Source of the DNA: an uncultured Acetobacteraceae bacterium
GTDB taxonomy: Bacteria > Pseudomonadota > Alphaproteobacteria > Acetobacterales > Acetobacteraceae
Reading direction: 5' to 3'
Length of the DNA: 29,835 bases
NCBI GenBank assembly: GCA_937930165.1
Contig: CALGVL010000272.1
Coordinates: 1-29,835 of the forward strand
Of this stretch, positions 14,179 through 22,420 are shown one piece after another; the stretch's first letter is position 1; every line of letters starts with the position of its first letter. The notes beneath the pieces were generated by a model, which worked only from the letters and a program-made list of their open reading frames with translations, had not been told where the DNA came from and made no database searches. A program made the position numbers and the translations under genes.

Positions 14179-14413
14179 TGCTCATGGCAAGCGCCGGTCG
14201 TGATGGCAGGGCCTGCGCCAGGGCAGGACCTGTTCGGCCAGGGAAGGCGGCGGCCGTGGCGGTTGCGCACAGGCTTGCCCTCATGGTGCCACTTCGTTTC
14301 TGCCGTGCCGTGGACATGCAGCGGGCCACGCACGGGATATGGCGCCGGTCTTGGCGCCGTGCCGTCCGCTGCTAATCTGCGCCGCCTGAAGATCAAGGGA
14401 CCGGAATCGCAAC
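14179..14413 (+). promoter_or_regulatory. Promoter/leader region of aminotransferase copy 2
   Basis: No gene is supported here. A weak housekeeping promoter can be read at TTGGCG (14351-14356), 16 nt, TAATCT (14373-14378). A GGCGCC pair (14341-14346 and 14353-14358) around a 6-nt loop overlaps its -35 box. GGCAAGC (14186-14192) pairs perfectly with GCTTGCC (14273-14279), and CTCATGG occurs twice (14181 and 14280). No known riboswitch is recognised. Confidence 0.3.
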
Positions 14414-15616
14414 ATGCCCGCCCTCGCCCAGCGCCTCTCCGACGTGCAGGTCTCCGCCTCCGCCGCCATGACGGCCCTGGCGCGCGACATGCAGTTGCGC
14501 GGCATCAAGGTGATCAGCCTGGCCTCCGGGGAGCCGGATTTCCCGACGCCGCGCCATGCGATCGAGGCCGCCTACAAGGCGGCGCTCATGGGCGACACCA
14601 AATACCCGCCGCAGGGCGGCACCGAGGCGCTGAAGGCGGCAATCCAGCGCAAATTCAAGCGCGACAACAACCTGGATTACGCGCTGGACGAGATCATCGT
14701 CTGCAACGGCGGCAAGCAGGCGATCTTCAACGCCTTCATGGCGACCATCGATCCGGGCGACGAGGTGGTGATCCCCGCCCCCTACTGGATCAGCTATGCC
14801 GACATGGCGAAGGTCGCGGGCGGGCGGCCGGTGCTGGTGAACTGCCCGCAGAACAACGGCTTCAAGCTGCGGCCGCAGGATTTGGACGCCGCCATCACCC
14901 CCAGGACCAAATGGGTGATGCTGAACTTCCCCAACAACCCGACCGGCGCCGCCTGCTCCCGCGCCGAGATGCGGGCGATCGCGGAAGTGCTGCTGCGCCA
15001 CCCGCATGTCTGGATCCTGACCGACGACATGTATGAGCACCTGGTCTATGACGGCTTCGAATTCTGCACCATCGCGGAGGTCGAGCCGCGGCTGAAGGAC
15101 CGGGTGCTGACGGTCAACGGCGCCTCCAAGACCTATGCCATGACCGGCTGGCGCATCGGATTCGCCGGCGGGCCGAAGAATCTGATCAAAGCCATGTTCA
15201 ACATGCAGGGCCAGGCGACGTCCGGCGTCTCCACCGTCGGCCAGGCGGCGGCGGCGGCGGCGCTGGACGGGCCGCAGGATCTGGTGCGCGAGCGGGCCGA
15301 GGAATACCGCCGCCGCCGCGACCTGGTGGTGGAGATGCTGAACGCCGCCCCCGGCATCACCTGCCATAAGCCGGAAGGCGCCTTCTACGTCTTCCCCAAC
15401 ATCGCCGGCTGCCTCGGCCGGACCAGCAAGGGCGGGCGGAAGATCGAGACCGACACGGACTTCGTCTTCGCCCTGCTGGAGGAGAAGCATGTGGCGGCGG
15501 TGCAGGGCGCGGCCTATGGCATGAGCCCCTATATGCGCATCTCCTACGCCACCGACACGGCCAGCCTGACCGAGGCATGCGCCCGCATCCAGGAGTTCTG
15601 CCGGGAACTCGCATGA
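14414..15616 (+). CDS. Class I aminotransferase (aspartate aminotransferase family), copy 2
   Basis: The protein has 400 residues and the same fold and subgroup as copy 1. PLP Lys K239 sits in GASKTYAMTGWRIGF. The substrate-side residues have the usual forms: Tyr124 and Trp125 in PAPYWISY, NNPTG at 174-178, DDMYEHL at 204-210, and Arg375 in MRISYAT. It therefore looks like the canonical aspartate/prephenate-type member, with copy 1 as the diverged one. Its reaction is amino transfer between aspartate (or a related amino acid) and 2-oxoglutarate in the cytoplasm. The ATG at 14414 has AAGGGA 13 nt upstream, a long spacing. The TGA overlaps the ATG of the GNAT gene (ATGA), so the two are co-translated, while copy 1 is separated by a hairpin and 269 nt. 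Confidence 0.94.
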   Translation: MPALAQRLSDVQVSASAAMTALARDMQLRGIKVISLASGEPDFPTPRHAIEAAYKAALMGDTKYPPQGGTEALKAAIQRKFKRDNNLDYALDEIIVCNGGKQAIFNAFMATIDPGDEVVIPAPYWISYADMAKVAGGRPVLVNCPQNNGFKLRPQDLDAAITPRTKWVMLNFPNNPTGAACSRAEMRAIAEVLLRHPHVWILTDDMYEHLVYDGFEFCTIAEVEPRLKDRVLTVNGASKTYAMTGWRIGFAGGPKNLIKAMFNMQGQATSGVSTVGQAAAAAALDGPQDLVRERAEEYRRRRDLVVEMLNAAPGITCHKPEGAFYVFPNIAGCLGRTSKGGRKIETDTDFVFALLEEKHVAAVQGAAYGMSPYMRISYATDTASLTEACARIQEFCRELA

Positions 15617-16605
15617 GCAGGATCCGCCCTGGACAGGATGCCGATGCCGAAGGCTTCATCGCGCTGATCGGCGCCTGCTGGGCGGAATTCCCCGGCTGCA
15701 TCCTGGATGTGGATGGCGAGGTGCCGGAATTGCGGGCCCTCGCCAGCTATTTCGCCCAGGCCGGCGGTGCGCTCTGGGCGGCGGAGCAGGACGGGCAGGT
15801 GGTCGGCATGGTCGGCACCCGCCCGTTGCGGGAGGACGCCGCCTGGGAGATCTGCCGCATGTATGTGGCGAAGGACCAGCGCGGCACCGGCCTCGCCCAC
15901 CGGCTGCTGGACACGGCCGAAGCCCATGCGCGGCAGGCCGGGGCGGAGCGGCTGGTGCTGTGGTCCGACACCCGCTTCGACGCGGCGCATCGCTTCTACG
16001 AGAAGCGCGGCTATGTCCGGCAGGGGGCCATCCGCATCCTCGACGACATCTCGAAATCGCTGGAATTCCGCTACGCCAAGCCGGCGCGCGGCCTGGTGGT
16101 GGAGGCGCTGGACGCCGCCGCCGCCGCCAGCGCCGAGCGGCGGCTTACGGATCTGCTGGTGGCCTGCGTCGGCGCCGGCGCCGGCCTCCCCTGGCTGCAC
16201 CCGCTGGCGCCGGAGACCGCCCGCCCCGTCTGGCGCAAGGTCGCGGCCGAGGTCGCCGCCGGCTCCCGCCTCCTGCTGGCTGCCTGGCTGGACGGGGTGC
16301 TGGTGGGGTCGGTGCAACTCGATCTCGGCATGCCGCAGAACCAGCCGCATCGGGCCGGATTGGCGATGCTGCTGGTGGACCCCGCCCGCCGCCGCCACGG
16401 CGTCGCCCGCGCCCTGATGCGGCGCGCCGAGCAGGCGGCGCAGCGCCTTGGGCGCAGCCTGCTGACCCTGGAGGCGCGGGCCGGTGATGCGGCGGAGCCG
16501 CTCTTCCGGAGCCTCGGCTGGCAGGAGGCCGGGCGGATTCCAGGCTATGTGCGGGATGAGGCCGGCCAGCCGCGGGACGGCCTGTTCTTCTGGAAGCAGG
16601 TCTGA
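15613..16605 (+). CDS. Tandem double-domain GNAT N-acetyltransferase
   Basis: The protein has 330 residues and two complete GNAT folds. Domain 1 covers about residues 1-155 and has the acetyl-CoA loop MYVAKDQRGTGLAHRLLD followed by AGAERLVLWSD and FYEKRGYV. Domain 2 covers about 165-330 and has LLVDPARRRHGVARALMRRAE, then LLTLEARAGDAAEPLFRSLGW. Both keep the R/Q-x-x-G-x-A pyrophosphate loop, so both could bind acetyl-CoA; in many tandem GNATs only one domain is active. The substrate is unknown: a small amine, an amino acid or a protein N-terminus are all possible. The ATG overlaps the aminotransferase stop (ATGA), so a shared metabolic context with that enzyme is likely. The frame at 15577 is not used because it runs back into the aminotransferase. 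Confidence 0.9.
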   Translation: MSRIRPGQDADAEGFIALIGACWAEFPGCILDVDGEVPELRALASYFAQAGGALWAAEQDGQVVGMVGTRPLREDAAWEICRMYVAKDQRGTGLAHRLLDTAEAHARQAGAERLVLWSDTRFDAAHRFYEKRGYVRQGAIRILDDISKSLEFRYAKPARGLVVEALDAAAAASAERRLTDLLVACVGAGAGLPWLHPLAPETARPVWRKVAAEVAAGSRLLLAAWLDGVLVGSVQLDLGMPQNQPHRAGLAMLLVDPARRRHGVARALMRRAEQAAQRLGRSLLTLEARAGDAAEPLFRSLGWQEAGRIPGYVRDEAGQPRDGLFFWKQV

Positions 16606-16718
16606 CCCGGGCAGGCCCCAGGCGGCAGCAAGCGCCGGGAATGCCACCTGGAAGTTCAGCATCGGCTCGCCGCTCGGCCCTTCGGACCAGGCTTCGCCCT
16701 GGAAGCTTGCCGCGGCCT

Positions 16719-16745
16719 CGATAGGCGCGCGGATGCAGCCTATCG
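16719..16745 (-). repeat. Hairpin overlapping the fahA stop codon
   Basis: CGATAGGC (16719-16726) and GCCTATCG (16738-16745) are exact reverse complements with an 11-nt loop. The arm at 16738-16745 contains the TAG stop of fumarylacetoacetase. It may end the catabolic operon, but no T run follows. The remaining sequence between the convergent genes (16606-16718) holds only a short CCAGG/CCTGG hairpin and no supported gene. Confidence 0.4.
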
Positions 16746-18050
16746 GGCCGGCAGCACGGTGCCGGTGCAGTCGCCGAAGCCGATGGGGACGAAGCCCTCG
16801 CGGCGCGCACGGGCGCGCAGGATCACCTCGTCGCCATCCTCCAAGAAGCGGCGCTCCTCCCCGGATTCGAGCCGCACCGGCTGCCTGCCGCCCTGCGTCG
16901 CCTCCAGCAGGCTGCCGAGGCCCTCCGCATCCGGCGCCGATATGGTGCCCGAGCCGAACAGGTCGCCGGGCTGCAGGTTGCAGCCGTTGCTGCTGTGATG
17001 CGCCACCATCTGCGCCACGGTCCAGTACATGTGGCGCGCATTGCTGACCGAGAGGCGGTGCGGCGGCAGGCCCTTCTCCCGCAGGCCCGGGGTGAGCAGC
17101 AGCACCTGCAGCTCCAGGTCGAAGGCCCCCTCGCGCTGATCCGCTTCGTCCAGCAGATAGGGCAGTGGCGCCGGGTCGCCCTCAGGCCGCGGCAGCTGGG
17201 CGATGCGGAAGGGCGCCAGCGCCTCCGGCGTGATCACCCAGGGGCTGATCGTGCTGGCGAAATTCTTGGCCAGGAAGGGGCCGAGCGGCTGGTATTCCCA
17301 GGCCTGCAGGTCGCGCGCCGACCAGTCGTTCAGCAGGCAGTAGCCGGCGACGTGCTCCTGCGCCTCGCCGACCGGGATCGGCTGGCCGAGCGCATTGCCC
17401 GGGCCGATCCAGATGCCGAGTTCCAGCTCGAAATCCAGGTTGCGGCAGGGGCCGTAGCTCGGCGCCTCCTCCTCTGGCCGCTTGCGCTGGCCCTTCGGGC
17501 GATGGACCGGCGTGCCCGAGGTCACCACCGAGGAGGCCCGGCCATGATAGCCGATGGGCACGTATTTGTAGTTCGGCAGCAGTGGATTGTCCGGCCGGAA
17601 CACCTTGCCGACATTGGTGGCGTGGTGGATGCCGACATAGAAATCCGTGTAGTCGCCGATCCGCGCTGGCAGGTGCAGCGTGCAGTCGGCCGCCGGATGC
17701 AGCATGCTGCCCAGCCTGTCCTGCTCGGCGCTGCCCTCGGCAAGCAGTTCCGAGAGCCGCGCCCGCAGCGCCCGGCGCGGACCGGCGCCGAGGGCGAAGA
17801 GCGCATTCAGCGCGCCGTCTGCCGCAGCCCCGGCGGCGCGCGCCGCCTCGCCGCTGAACAGTCCCGCCTCCTGCACCGCGACGAGGTCGAGGATCATGTC
17901 CCCGATCGCCACGCCGGCACGCGGGCTTCCGCCGCCGGGCGGCGTGAAGACGCCCAGCGGCAGGTTCTGGATCGGGAAGTCCGAATGGCCGTTGGCCGAG
18001 GCCACCCAGCTCTTCCGCTTCGGGTCGTGGGTGCTGTCGAGCTGTGGCAT
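16740..18050 (-). CDS. fahA: Fumarylacetoacetase
   Basis: This enzyme hydrolyses 4-fumarylacetoacetate to fumarate and acetoacetate, the last step of homogentisate breakdown. The protein has 436 residues, a usual length. The N-terminal SH3-like part is short, and the C-terminal FAH fold holds the expected residues: Asp in DYTDFYVGIHHATNVG with the catalytic His in HHATNVG, metal Glu residues in FELELGIWIG, and Asp in LLNDWSARDLQAWEYQPLGPF. The start ATG 18050 lies 8 nt after the hmgA stop, with only a weak Shine-Dalgarno (GAGCG), which suggests re-initiation after hmgA. The much longer open frame reaching 18638 is only a shadow of hmgA. It is the last gene of the five-gene operon. Confidence 0.96.
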   Translation of the reverse strand: MPQLDSTHDPKRKSWVASANGHSDFPIQNLPLGVFTPPGGGSPRAGVAIGDMILDLVAVQEAGLFSGEAARAAGAAADGALNALFALGAGPRRALRARLSELLAEGSAEQDRLGSMLHPAADCTLHLPARIGDYTDFYVGIHHATNVGKVFRPDNPLLPNYKYVPIGYHGRASSVVTSGTPVHRPKGQRKRPEEEAPSYGPCRNLDFELELGIWIGPGNALGQPIPVGEAQEHVAGYCLLNDWSARDLQAWEYQPLGPFLAKNFASTISPWVITPEALAPFRIAQLPRPEGDPAPLPYLLDEADQREGAFDLELQVLLLTPGLREKGLPPHRLSVSNARHMYWTVAQMVAHHSSNGCNLQPGDLFGSGTISAPDAEGLGSLLEATQGGRQPVRLESGEERRFLEDGDEVILRARARREGFVPIGFGDCTGTVLPAR

Positions 18051-18058
18051 GACCGCGC

Positions 18059-19408
18059 TCACCACTCGCGCCGGCTCGGGTCGAACTGCTTGCGCAGGGC
18101 CCGGCCGTAAATGGCGTACTCCTTCTGCCGCTCGGGAAGGTTGGCGGCATAGGCGGTTACGCGCTGGGTGAAGCGCGTCTCGAACATGAAGGCCATGGTG
18201 CCTTCCTGCTTGTGCGGCTTCAGCTCCGCCTTGCTTGCGCCTTCGAAGGCGGCGGCATCCGGTCCGTGCGGCAGCATGGTGTTGTGCAGGCTGAACCCGC
18301 CCGGCTCGAAGCCGCCGCCCGGCTTGGCATCGTAGACGCCGTAGATCAGGCCCATGAACTCGCTCATGACGTTCATGTGGTACCAGGGTGGGCGGAAGGT
18401 GTTCTCCGCCACCATCCAGCGATCCGGGAAGATGACGAAGTCGATATTGGCCGTGCCCGGCGTCTCGGAGGGCGAGGTCAGCACGGTGAAGATCGAGGGA
18501 TCGGCATGGTCGAACAGGACCGGGCCGACCGGGGAGTAGCGCCGAAGGTCGTATTTGTAGGGCGCGTAATTGCCGTGCCAGGCCACCACATCCAGCGGCG
18601 AGGCCGGGATCTCCGCCCGCCAGAGCGCGCCGCCCCATTTGATGTAAAGCTGCGAGGGCGCGTCCCGGTCCTCATAGGCCGCCACCGGAGTCAGGAAGTC
18701 GCGCGGGTTGGCCAGGCAATTGGCGCCGATCGGGCCACGCTCGGGCAGGGTGAGGCTGCCGCCGTAATTCTCGCAGAGATAGCCGCGCGCCGGGCCGCCG
18801 CGCAGCTCGACCCGCAGTTTCACGCCGCGCGGGATCACCGCGATCTCGCCCGGCGCGATGTCGATGATGCCGAATTCGGTCCAGAGCCGGAGTTCGCCCT
18901 GCTGCGGCACAAAGAGCATCTCGCCATCGGCGTTGTAGAAATACTCGTCCTGCATGGAGCGGGTAACGAAGTAGAGATGCGCCGCCATGCCGGTCCGGGC
19001 ACTGGCGTCGCCCGCCGTGGTGACGGTGCGCACGCCCTGAAGGAAGGACAGCTTCTCGCCCGGGATCGGCACCGGGCTCCAGCGCAGCGGCGCAGGCGCC
19101 AGCTCCGCCTCGGCGCAGGGCGCGGTGCGCCAGAGGCCGGCATCCACCTTCTCGAACTGGCCCCAATTCGCCACCGTCGGGCGGATGCGGTAGAGCCAGG
19201 AGCGCTCGTTGGCGGCCCGCGGCGCGGTGAAGGGGGAGCCGCTGAGCTGTTCGGCATAGAGGCCATAGGCGCAACGCTGCGGCGAGTTGCGCCCGATCGG
19301 CAGGGCGCCCGGCAGCGCCTCGGTCTCGAACTGGTTGCCGAAGCCGGAGAGATAGGCCGGTTCCCCGCTGCCGGCGCGGCTGGGGGTGAGCTGCTGCACG
19401 ACGTTCAT
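18059..19408 (-). CDS. hmgA: Homogentisate 1,2-dioxygenase
   Basis: This Fe(II) enzyme opens the ring of homogentisate to give 4-maleylacetoacetate. The protein has 449 residues, near the family length. It opens with the typical YLSGFGNQFETEALPGALP. The iron ligands appear as His344 and Glu350 in PPWYHMNVMSEFMG and His381 in MLPHGPD, and His278 in VVAWHGNYAPYKYD matches the active-site base. The start ATG 19408 has GGGAG about 9 nt upstream; an in-frame extension to 19483 has no site. It lies 20 nt after the MBL gene and 8 nt before fahA. Its product needs isomerisation before FahA can act, and no maleylacetoacetate isomerase gene is in the window. Confidence 0.97.
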   Translation of the reverse strand: MNVVQQLTPSRAGSGEPAYLSGFGNQFETEALPGALPIGRNSPQRCAYGLYAEQLSGSPFTAPRAANERSWLYRIRPTVANWGQFEKVDAGLWRTAPCAEAELAPAPLRWSPVPIPGEKLSFLQGVRTVTTAGDASARTGMAAHLYFVTRSMQDEYFYNADGEMLFVPQQGELRLWTEFGIIDIAPGEIAVIPRGVKLRVELRGGPARGYLCENYGGSLTLPERGPIGANCLANPRDFLTPVAAYEDRDAPSQLYIKWGGALWRAEIPASPLDVVAWHGNYAPYKYDLRRYSPVGPVLFDHADPSIFTVLTSPSETPGTANIDFVIFPDRWMVAENTFRPPWYHMNVMSEFMGLIYGVYDAKPGGGFEPGGFSLHNTMLPHGPDAAAFEGASKAELKPHKQEGTMAFMFETRFTQRVTAYAANLPERQKEYAIYGRALRKQFDPSRREW

Positions 19409-19428
19409 GGTGGCTTTCTCCCGTTCCG

Positions 19429-20409
19429 TCAGGACCGGATCTCGGCGGACTGCATCCCGCCACCCTGCTCCAGCGCCCGCCACATCTCCAGGTCGCGCTC
19501 GGCGGTCCAGATGCGCGGGTGGTCGATGCCCTTGGCCTCGTCATAGGCGCGGCTGACATCGAAGGGCATGCAGTGCTCGAAGATGACCCAGTGCCCGTAT
19601 TTCGGGCGCATCGCCGCCATCGCCTCGTCATAGACCTGCTTCAGCGTCGCGCCCTTGGCGACACCCGCCCTGGCGATGGCGAAGAGATCGGCGGTGAAGG
19701 CCGCGGTCCCGGCGATGCCCTCCTCGATCTCGGCCTTGCTCATCAGGCTGCGGCCGCGGCCGGGCACCAGCTTCTCCGGGCCGAGCGCCTGGATCGCCGC
19801 CAGCGTTCCCGGCCAATCGGCGAAATGCGCGTCGCCGCAATAGGGAGTGGCACCGAACTCGACGGTATCGCCAGCGAAGAGCACCTTCTCCTTCGGCAGC
19901 CAGACCACCGTGTCGCCGGCGGTGTGGCTGCGGCCGATATGGATGATCTGCACCTCGCGGCGGCCCATCCACAGCGTCATCCTCTTGTGGAAGGTGATGT
20001 GCGGCCAGGTGAGGCCAGGGATGCCCTCCTTGCCGCGGAACAGCCGGGGGAAGCGGCCGATCTCGCTGTCCATGTCCTGCTGGCCGCGCTCCACGATCAG
20101 GTCGCGCGTGACATCGGAGGCGATGATCTCCGCCCCTTCATAGGCCGAGGCGCCGAGCACGCGGACGGCATGGTAGTGGCTCAGCACGATATGCCTGATC
20201 GGCTTGTCCGTGACTTGCCGGATCCGGGCGATCACGTCCCGTGCCATGGCGGGGGTGGCCTGGGCATCGACCACCAGCACGCTGTCATCGCCGATCACCA
20301 CGCCCGAATTCGGGTCGCCCTCGGCAGTGTAGCCGTAGAGGCCGGGGCCAAGTTCCTCGAAGGAGATCTGCTTGTCGGCGAGGTCCTGTGTGCTTGCGAA
20401 GCCTGACAT
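19429..20409 (-). CDS. MBL-fold protein with a degenerate second zinc site
   Basis: The protein has 326 residues, is cytoplasmic, and has a metallo-beta-lactamase fold. The usual HxHxDH motif reads H78-Y-H80-A-V82-R83, so both ligands of the second metal are gone. Zn1 ligand His162 (GRSHTAGDT) and the bridging Asp181 (LFAGDTVEF) remain. The last Zn2 ligand, normally His in PGHG, is Arg218 (PGRGR). All three Zn2-specific ligands are thus lost together, while Zn1 is kept, which suggests a mononuclear enzyme rather than decay. AAGGAAGAG lies before the ATG. It sits between the DUF2783 gene and hmgA in an aromatic catabolic operon. It might hydrolyse a thioester, ester or lactone intermediate, or stand in for another step; the reaction is not known to me. 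Confidence 0.85.
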   Translation of the reverse strand: MSGFASTQDLADKQISFEELGPGLYGYTAEGDPNSGVVIGDDSVLVVDAQATPAMARDVIARIRQVTDKPIRHIVLSHYHAVRVLGASAYEGAEIIASDVTRDLIVERGQQDMDSEIGRFPRLFRGKEGIPGLTWPHITFHKRMTLWMGRREVQIIHIGRSHTAGDTVVWLPKEKVLFAGDTVEFGATPYCGDAHFADWPGTLAAIQALGPEKLVPGRGRSLMSKAEIEEGIAGTAAFTADLFAIARAGVAKGATLKQVYDEAMAAMRPKYGHWVIFEHCMPFDVSRAYDEAKGIDHPRIWTAERDLEMWRALEQGGGMQSAEIRS

Positions 20410-20440
20410 GATGCTCTCTTCCTTCTCAATGGGGGCGGCC

Positions 20441-20668
20441 TCAGGCCAGCGTGCGTAGGTCGGCGTCCTGGCAGGCGGGGATGATCCCCTCCCGCGCCTT
20501 GGCCATGGCCTGGCGCAGCACGGCCTGGTCACCGATATGGTTCGCCAGCAGCAGGATCAGCTTGGCATTGACCAGTCGGCTCTGTTCCGGCGTCAGGTCG
20601 CGGTGAAGCTCCACCAGCGCCTCATAGAAGTCATCCGGCGCGGCGAGGTTCAGATCGGTGTTCAGCAT
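20441..20668 (-). CDS. DUF2783-type small protein
   Basis: The protein has 75 residues and is mainly helical. It opens MLNTDLNLAAPDDFYEALVE, continues with a run of helix-forming residues (LTPEQSRLVNAKLILLLANHIG) and ends ACQDADLRTLA. I recognise the pattern as DUF2783, small proteins found next to FAD aromatic hydroxylases; their function is unknown. GAGGA lies 7 nt before the ATG at 20668, so I choose this start over the in-frame ATG 20686, which would overlap the hydroxylase stop. The gap to the hydroxylase stop is 10 nt. A subunit, stability factor or regulator of the hydroxylase is the most likely role, by position only. Confidence 0.85.
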   Translation of the reverse strand: MLNTDLNLAAPDDFYEALVELHRDLTPEQSRLVNAKLILLLANHIGDQAVLRQAMAKAREGIIPACQDADLRTLA

Positions 20669-20678
20669 CGCGTCGTCC

Positions 20679-22376
20679 TCACGCATTGCCGGTGGCGCGG
20701 GCCAGTGCGGCACGGACCAGGCCGGGGTCGAAGCGCCGCCAGCGGGCGCAGACATGCTGGTCCGGCCGCAGCAGGTAGAAGGTGCCGGGCTGCGCATCGT
20801 AGCGCCGCGTCAGCAGTCCTTCCGGATCCTCCAGCACCGGGATGCCGCCCGTCTCCTCCGGCCGCACGCCCTGCGGCGTGACCAGCAGCGGCTGCACCGG
20901 CACCGCGCCACCGGCCAGGGAGCGGAGCGCCTCCAGCCGGACCGGATGCAGATCGCCGCCATCGCTGAAATAAAGGCCGGAGAAGCCATTCTGGCCGAGC
21001 TGGCGCAGGAACCAGGCGCTCTCCCCCCGTACCCGCACCGGCGCATCGACGGCCGGGGCGCCGGGCTGCATCAGCCCCTCGAAGGCATCGCCATCGGGCG
21101 TGTTCAGCGGCGAGTCCCGGTAGGTGCTCGGCACCGAGAGCCGGCCGCTGTTCACCAGCCGCCGCGCGAAGCCGCAATCCTTCGCCAGTTCCAGGGTCGC
21201 GTCGCGGAAGGCGCGGCTCGCTTCGTTCTTCGGGGTGATGAAGTCGGTGCTGCGGGTGGAGTTCAGGATGTTCTCATCCGCGGCATGGACGCGCTCGGCA
21301 TCGTAGCTGTCGAGCAGCGATGCCGGCGCCTTGCCCTCCAGCACCAGCCGCAGCTTCCAGGCCAGGTTCTCCGCATCCTGCACGCCGCTGTTGGCGCCGC
21401 GGGCCCCGAAGGGGGAGACGCCATGCGCGGCATCGCCGGCAAAGAGCACGCGGCCGTGGCGGAACTTCTCCATGCGCAGGCAGGAGAAGGTGTAGACGCT
21501 GACCCATTCCAGCTCGAACTGCGTGTCGCGGCCGAGCAGCGCCTGCACCCGCGGGATCACCCGGTCCGGCTGCCGCTCTGCCACCGGGTCGGCATCCCAG
21601 CCGAGCTGGAAGTCGATCCGCCAGACACCGTCCGGCTGCATGTGCAGCAGCACGGACTGGTTCGGGTGGAAAGGCGGGTCGAACCAGAACCAGCGCTCGG
21701 CCGGGAAGTCGGCCTGCATCCTCACATCGGCGATCAGGAAGCGGTCGCGGAAGGTGCGGCCCTTGCTCTCCAGCCCCATGGCCCTGCGGATCGGGCTGCG
21801 CGCGCCATCGGCGGCGACCAGCCAGTCGCAGCGGAGGCGGTACTCGCCCTCCGGGGTGGAGACGGTCAGGGTGACGCCATCCGGTGCCGGCTCCAGCCCG
21901 GTGACCTGGTTCTTCCAGCGGATCTCGAGATTCGGCAGTTCCCGCGCCCGCTCCAGCAGGAAGCCTTCGACATAGTATTGCTGCAGGTTGATGAAGGCTG
22001 GGCGCTGATGGCCGGCCTCGGGCAGCAGGTTGAAGGAGTAGACCGGCTCCTCGCGGAAGAAGACCTTGCCGAGGTTCCAGGTCACGCCCTTGTCCACCAT
22101 CCGCTGGCCGACGCCGAGACGGTCCCAGATCTCCAGCGTCCGCTTGGCGAAGCAGATGGCGCGGGAGCCGGTGGAGAGGCGGTCGTCGTCGTCGAGCAGG
22201 AGGACCGGCACCCCCTGCTGCGCCAGGTCGATCGCCGCCGAGAGCCCGACCGGGCCGGCGCCGACCACGATAACCGGATGCCAGACCGGGCGTGGCGCGT
22301 CCTGGTCGGGTGACCGCGCATAGTCCAGGACGAGAGCCTGGTAGTCCACGTTCAGGGGCGCCTTGCCGCCGCGCAT
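20679..22376 (-). CDS. FAD-dependent aromatic hydroxylase (MhpA/PobA-like group A monooxygenase)
   Basis: The protein has 565 residues. It has the Rossmann FAD motif GAGPVG at 39-44 after VWHPVIVV, the DG motif at 180-181 (VAADGARSPIRRAMG) and the GD motif at 324-325 (VLFAGDAAHGVSPFGARGANSG). A C-terminal thioredoxin-like domain follows, as in MhpA and phenol hydroxylases. It should hydroxylate an aromatic acid or phenol with NAD(P)H and O2. Placed first in an operon with hmgA and fahA, it plausibly makes homogentisate, for example from a hydroxyphenylacetate; this is inference. ATG 22376 has AGGAGG about 5 nt upstream. ATG 22424 in the same frame also has a site (GAGGA) and would add 16 basic residues. 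Transcription is likely from the divergent region shared with the IclR gene. Confidence 0.9.
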   Translation of the reverse strand: MRGGKAPLNVDYQALVLDYARSPDQDAPRPVWHPVIVVGAGPVGLSAAIDLAQQGVPVLLLDDDDRLSTGSRAICFAKRTLEIWDRLGVGQRMVDKGVTWNLGKVFFREEPVYSFNLLPEAGHQRPAFINLQQYYVEGFLLERARELPNLEIRWKNQVTGLEPAPDGVTLTVSTPEGEYRLRCDWLVAADGARSPIRRAMGLESKGRTFRDRFLIADVRMQADFPAERWFWFDPPFHPNQSVLLHMQPDGVWRIDFQLGWDADPVAERQPDRVIPRVQALLGRDTQFELEWVSVYTFSCLRMEKFRHGRVLFAGDAAHGVSPFGARGANSGVQDAENLAWKLRLVLEGKAPASLLDSYDAERVHAADENILNSTRSTDFITPKNEASRAFRDATLELAKDCGFARRLVNSGRLSVPSTYRDSPLNTPDGDAFEGLMQPGAPAVDAPVRVRGESAWFLRQLGQNGFSGLYFSDGGDLHPVRLEALRSLAGGAVPVQPLLVTPQGVRPEETGGIPVLEDPEGLLTRRYDAQPGTFYLLRPDQHVCARWRRFDPGLVRAALARATGNA

Positions 22377-22420
22377 ACGTTCCTCCTGGCGGCGTCCCGG
22401 CCGGACGCTTTGCTTTTTGC

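Noticed and set aside
16606..16739. Possible gene remnant between the GNAT and fahA genes on the minus strand
   Set aside because: One frame reads fairly protein-like (ASFQGEAWSEGPSGEPM) but continues straight into antisense GNAT sequence, with no start site or recognisable family.
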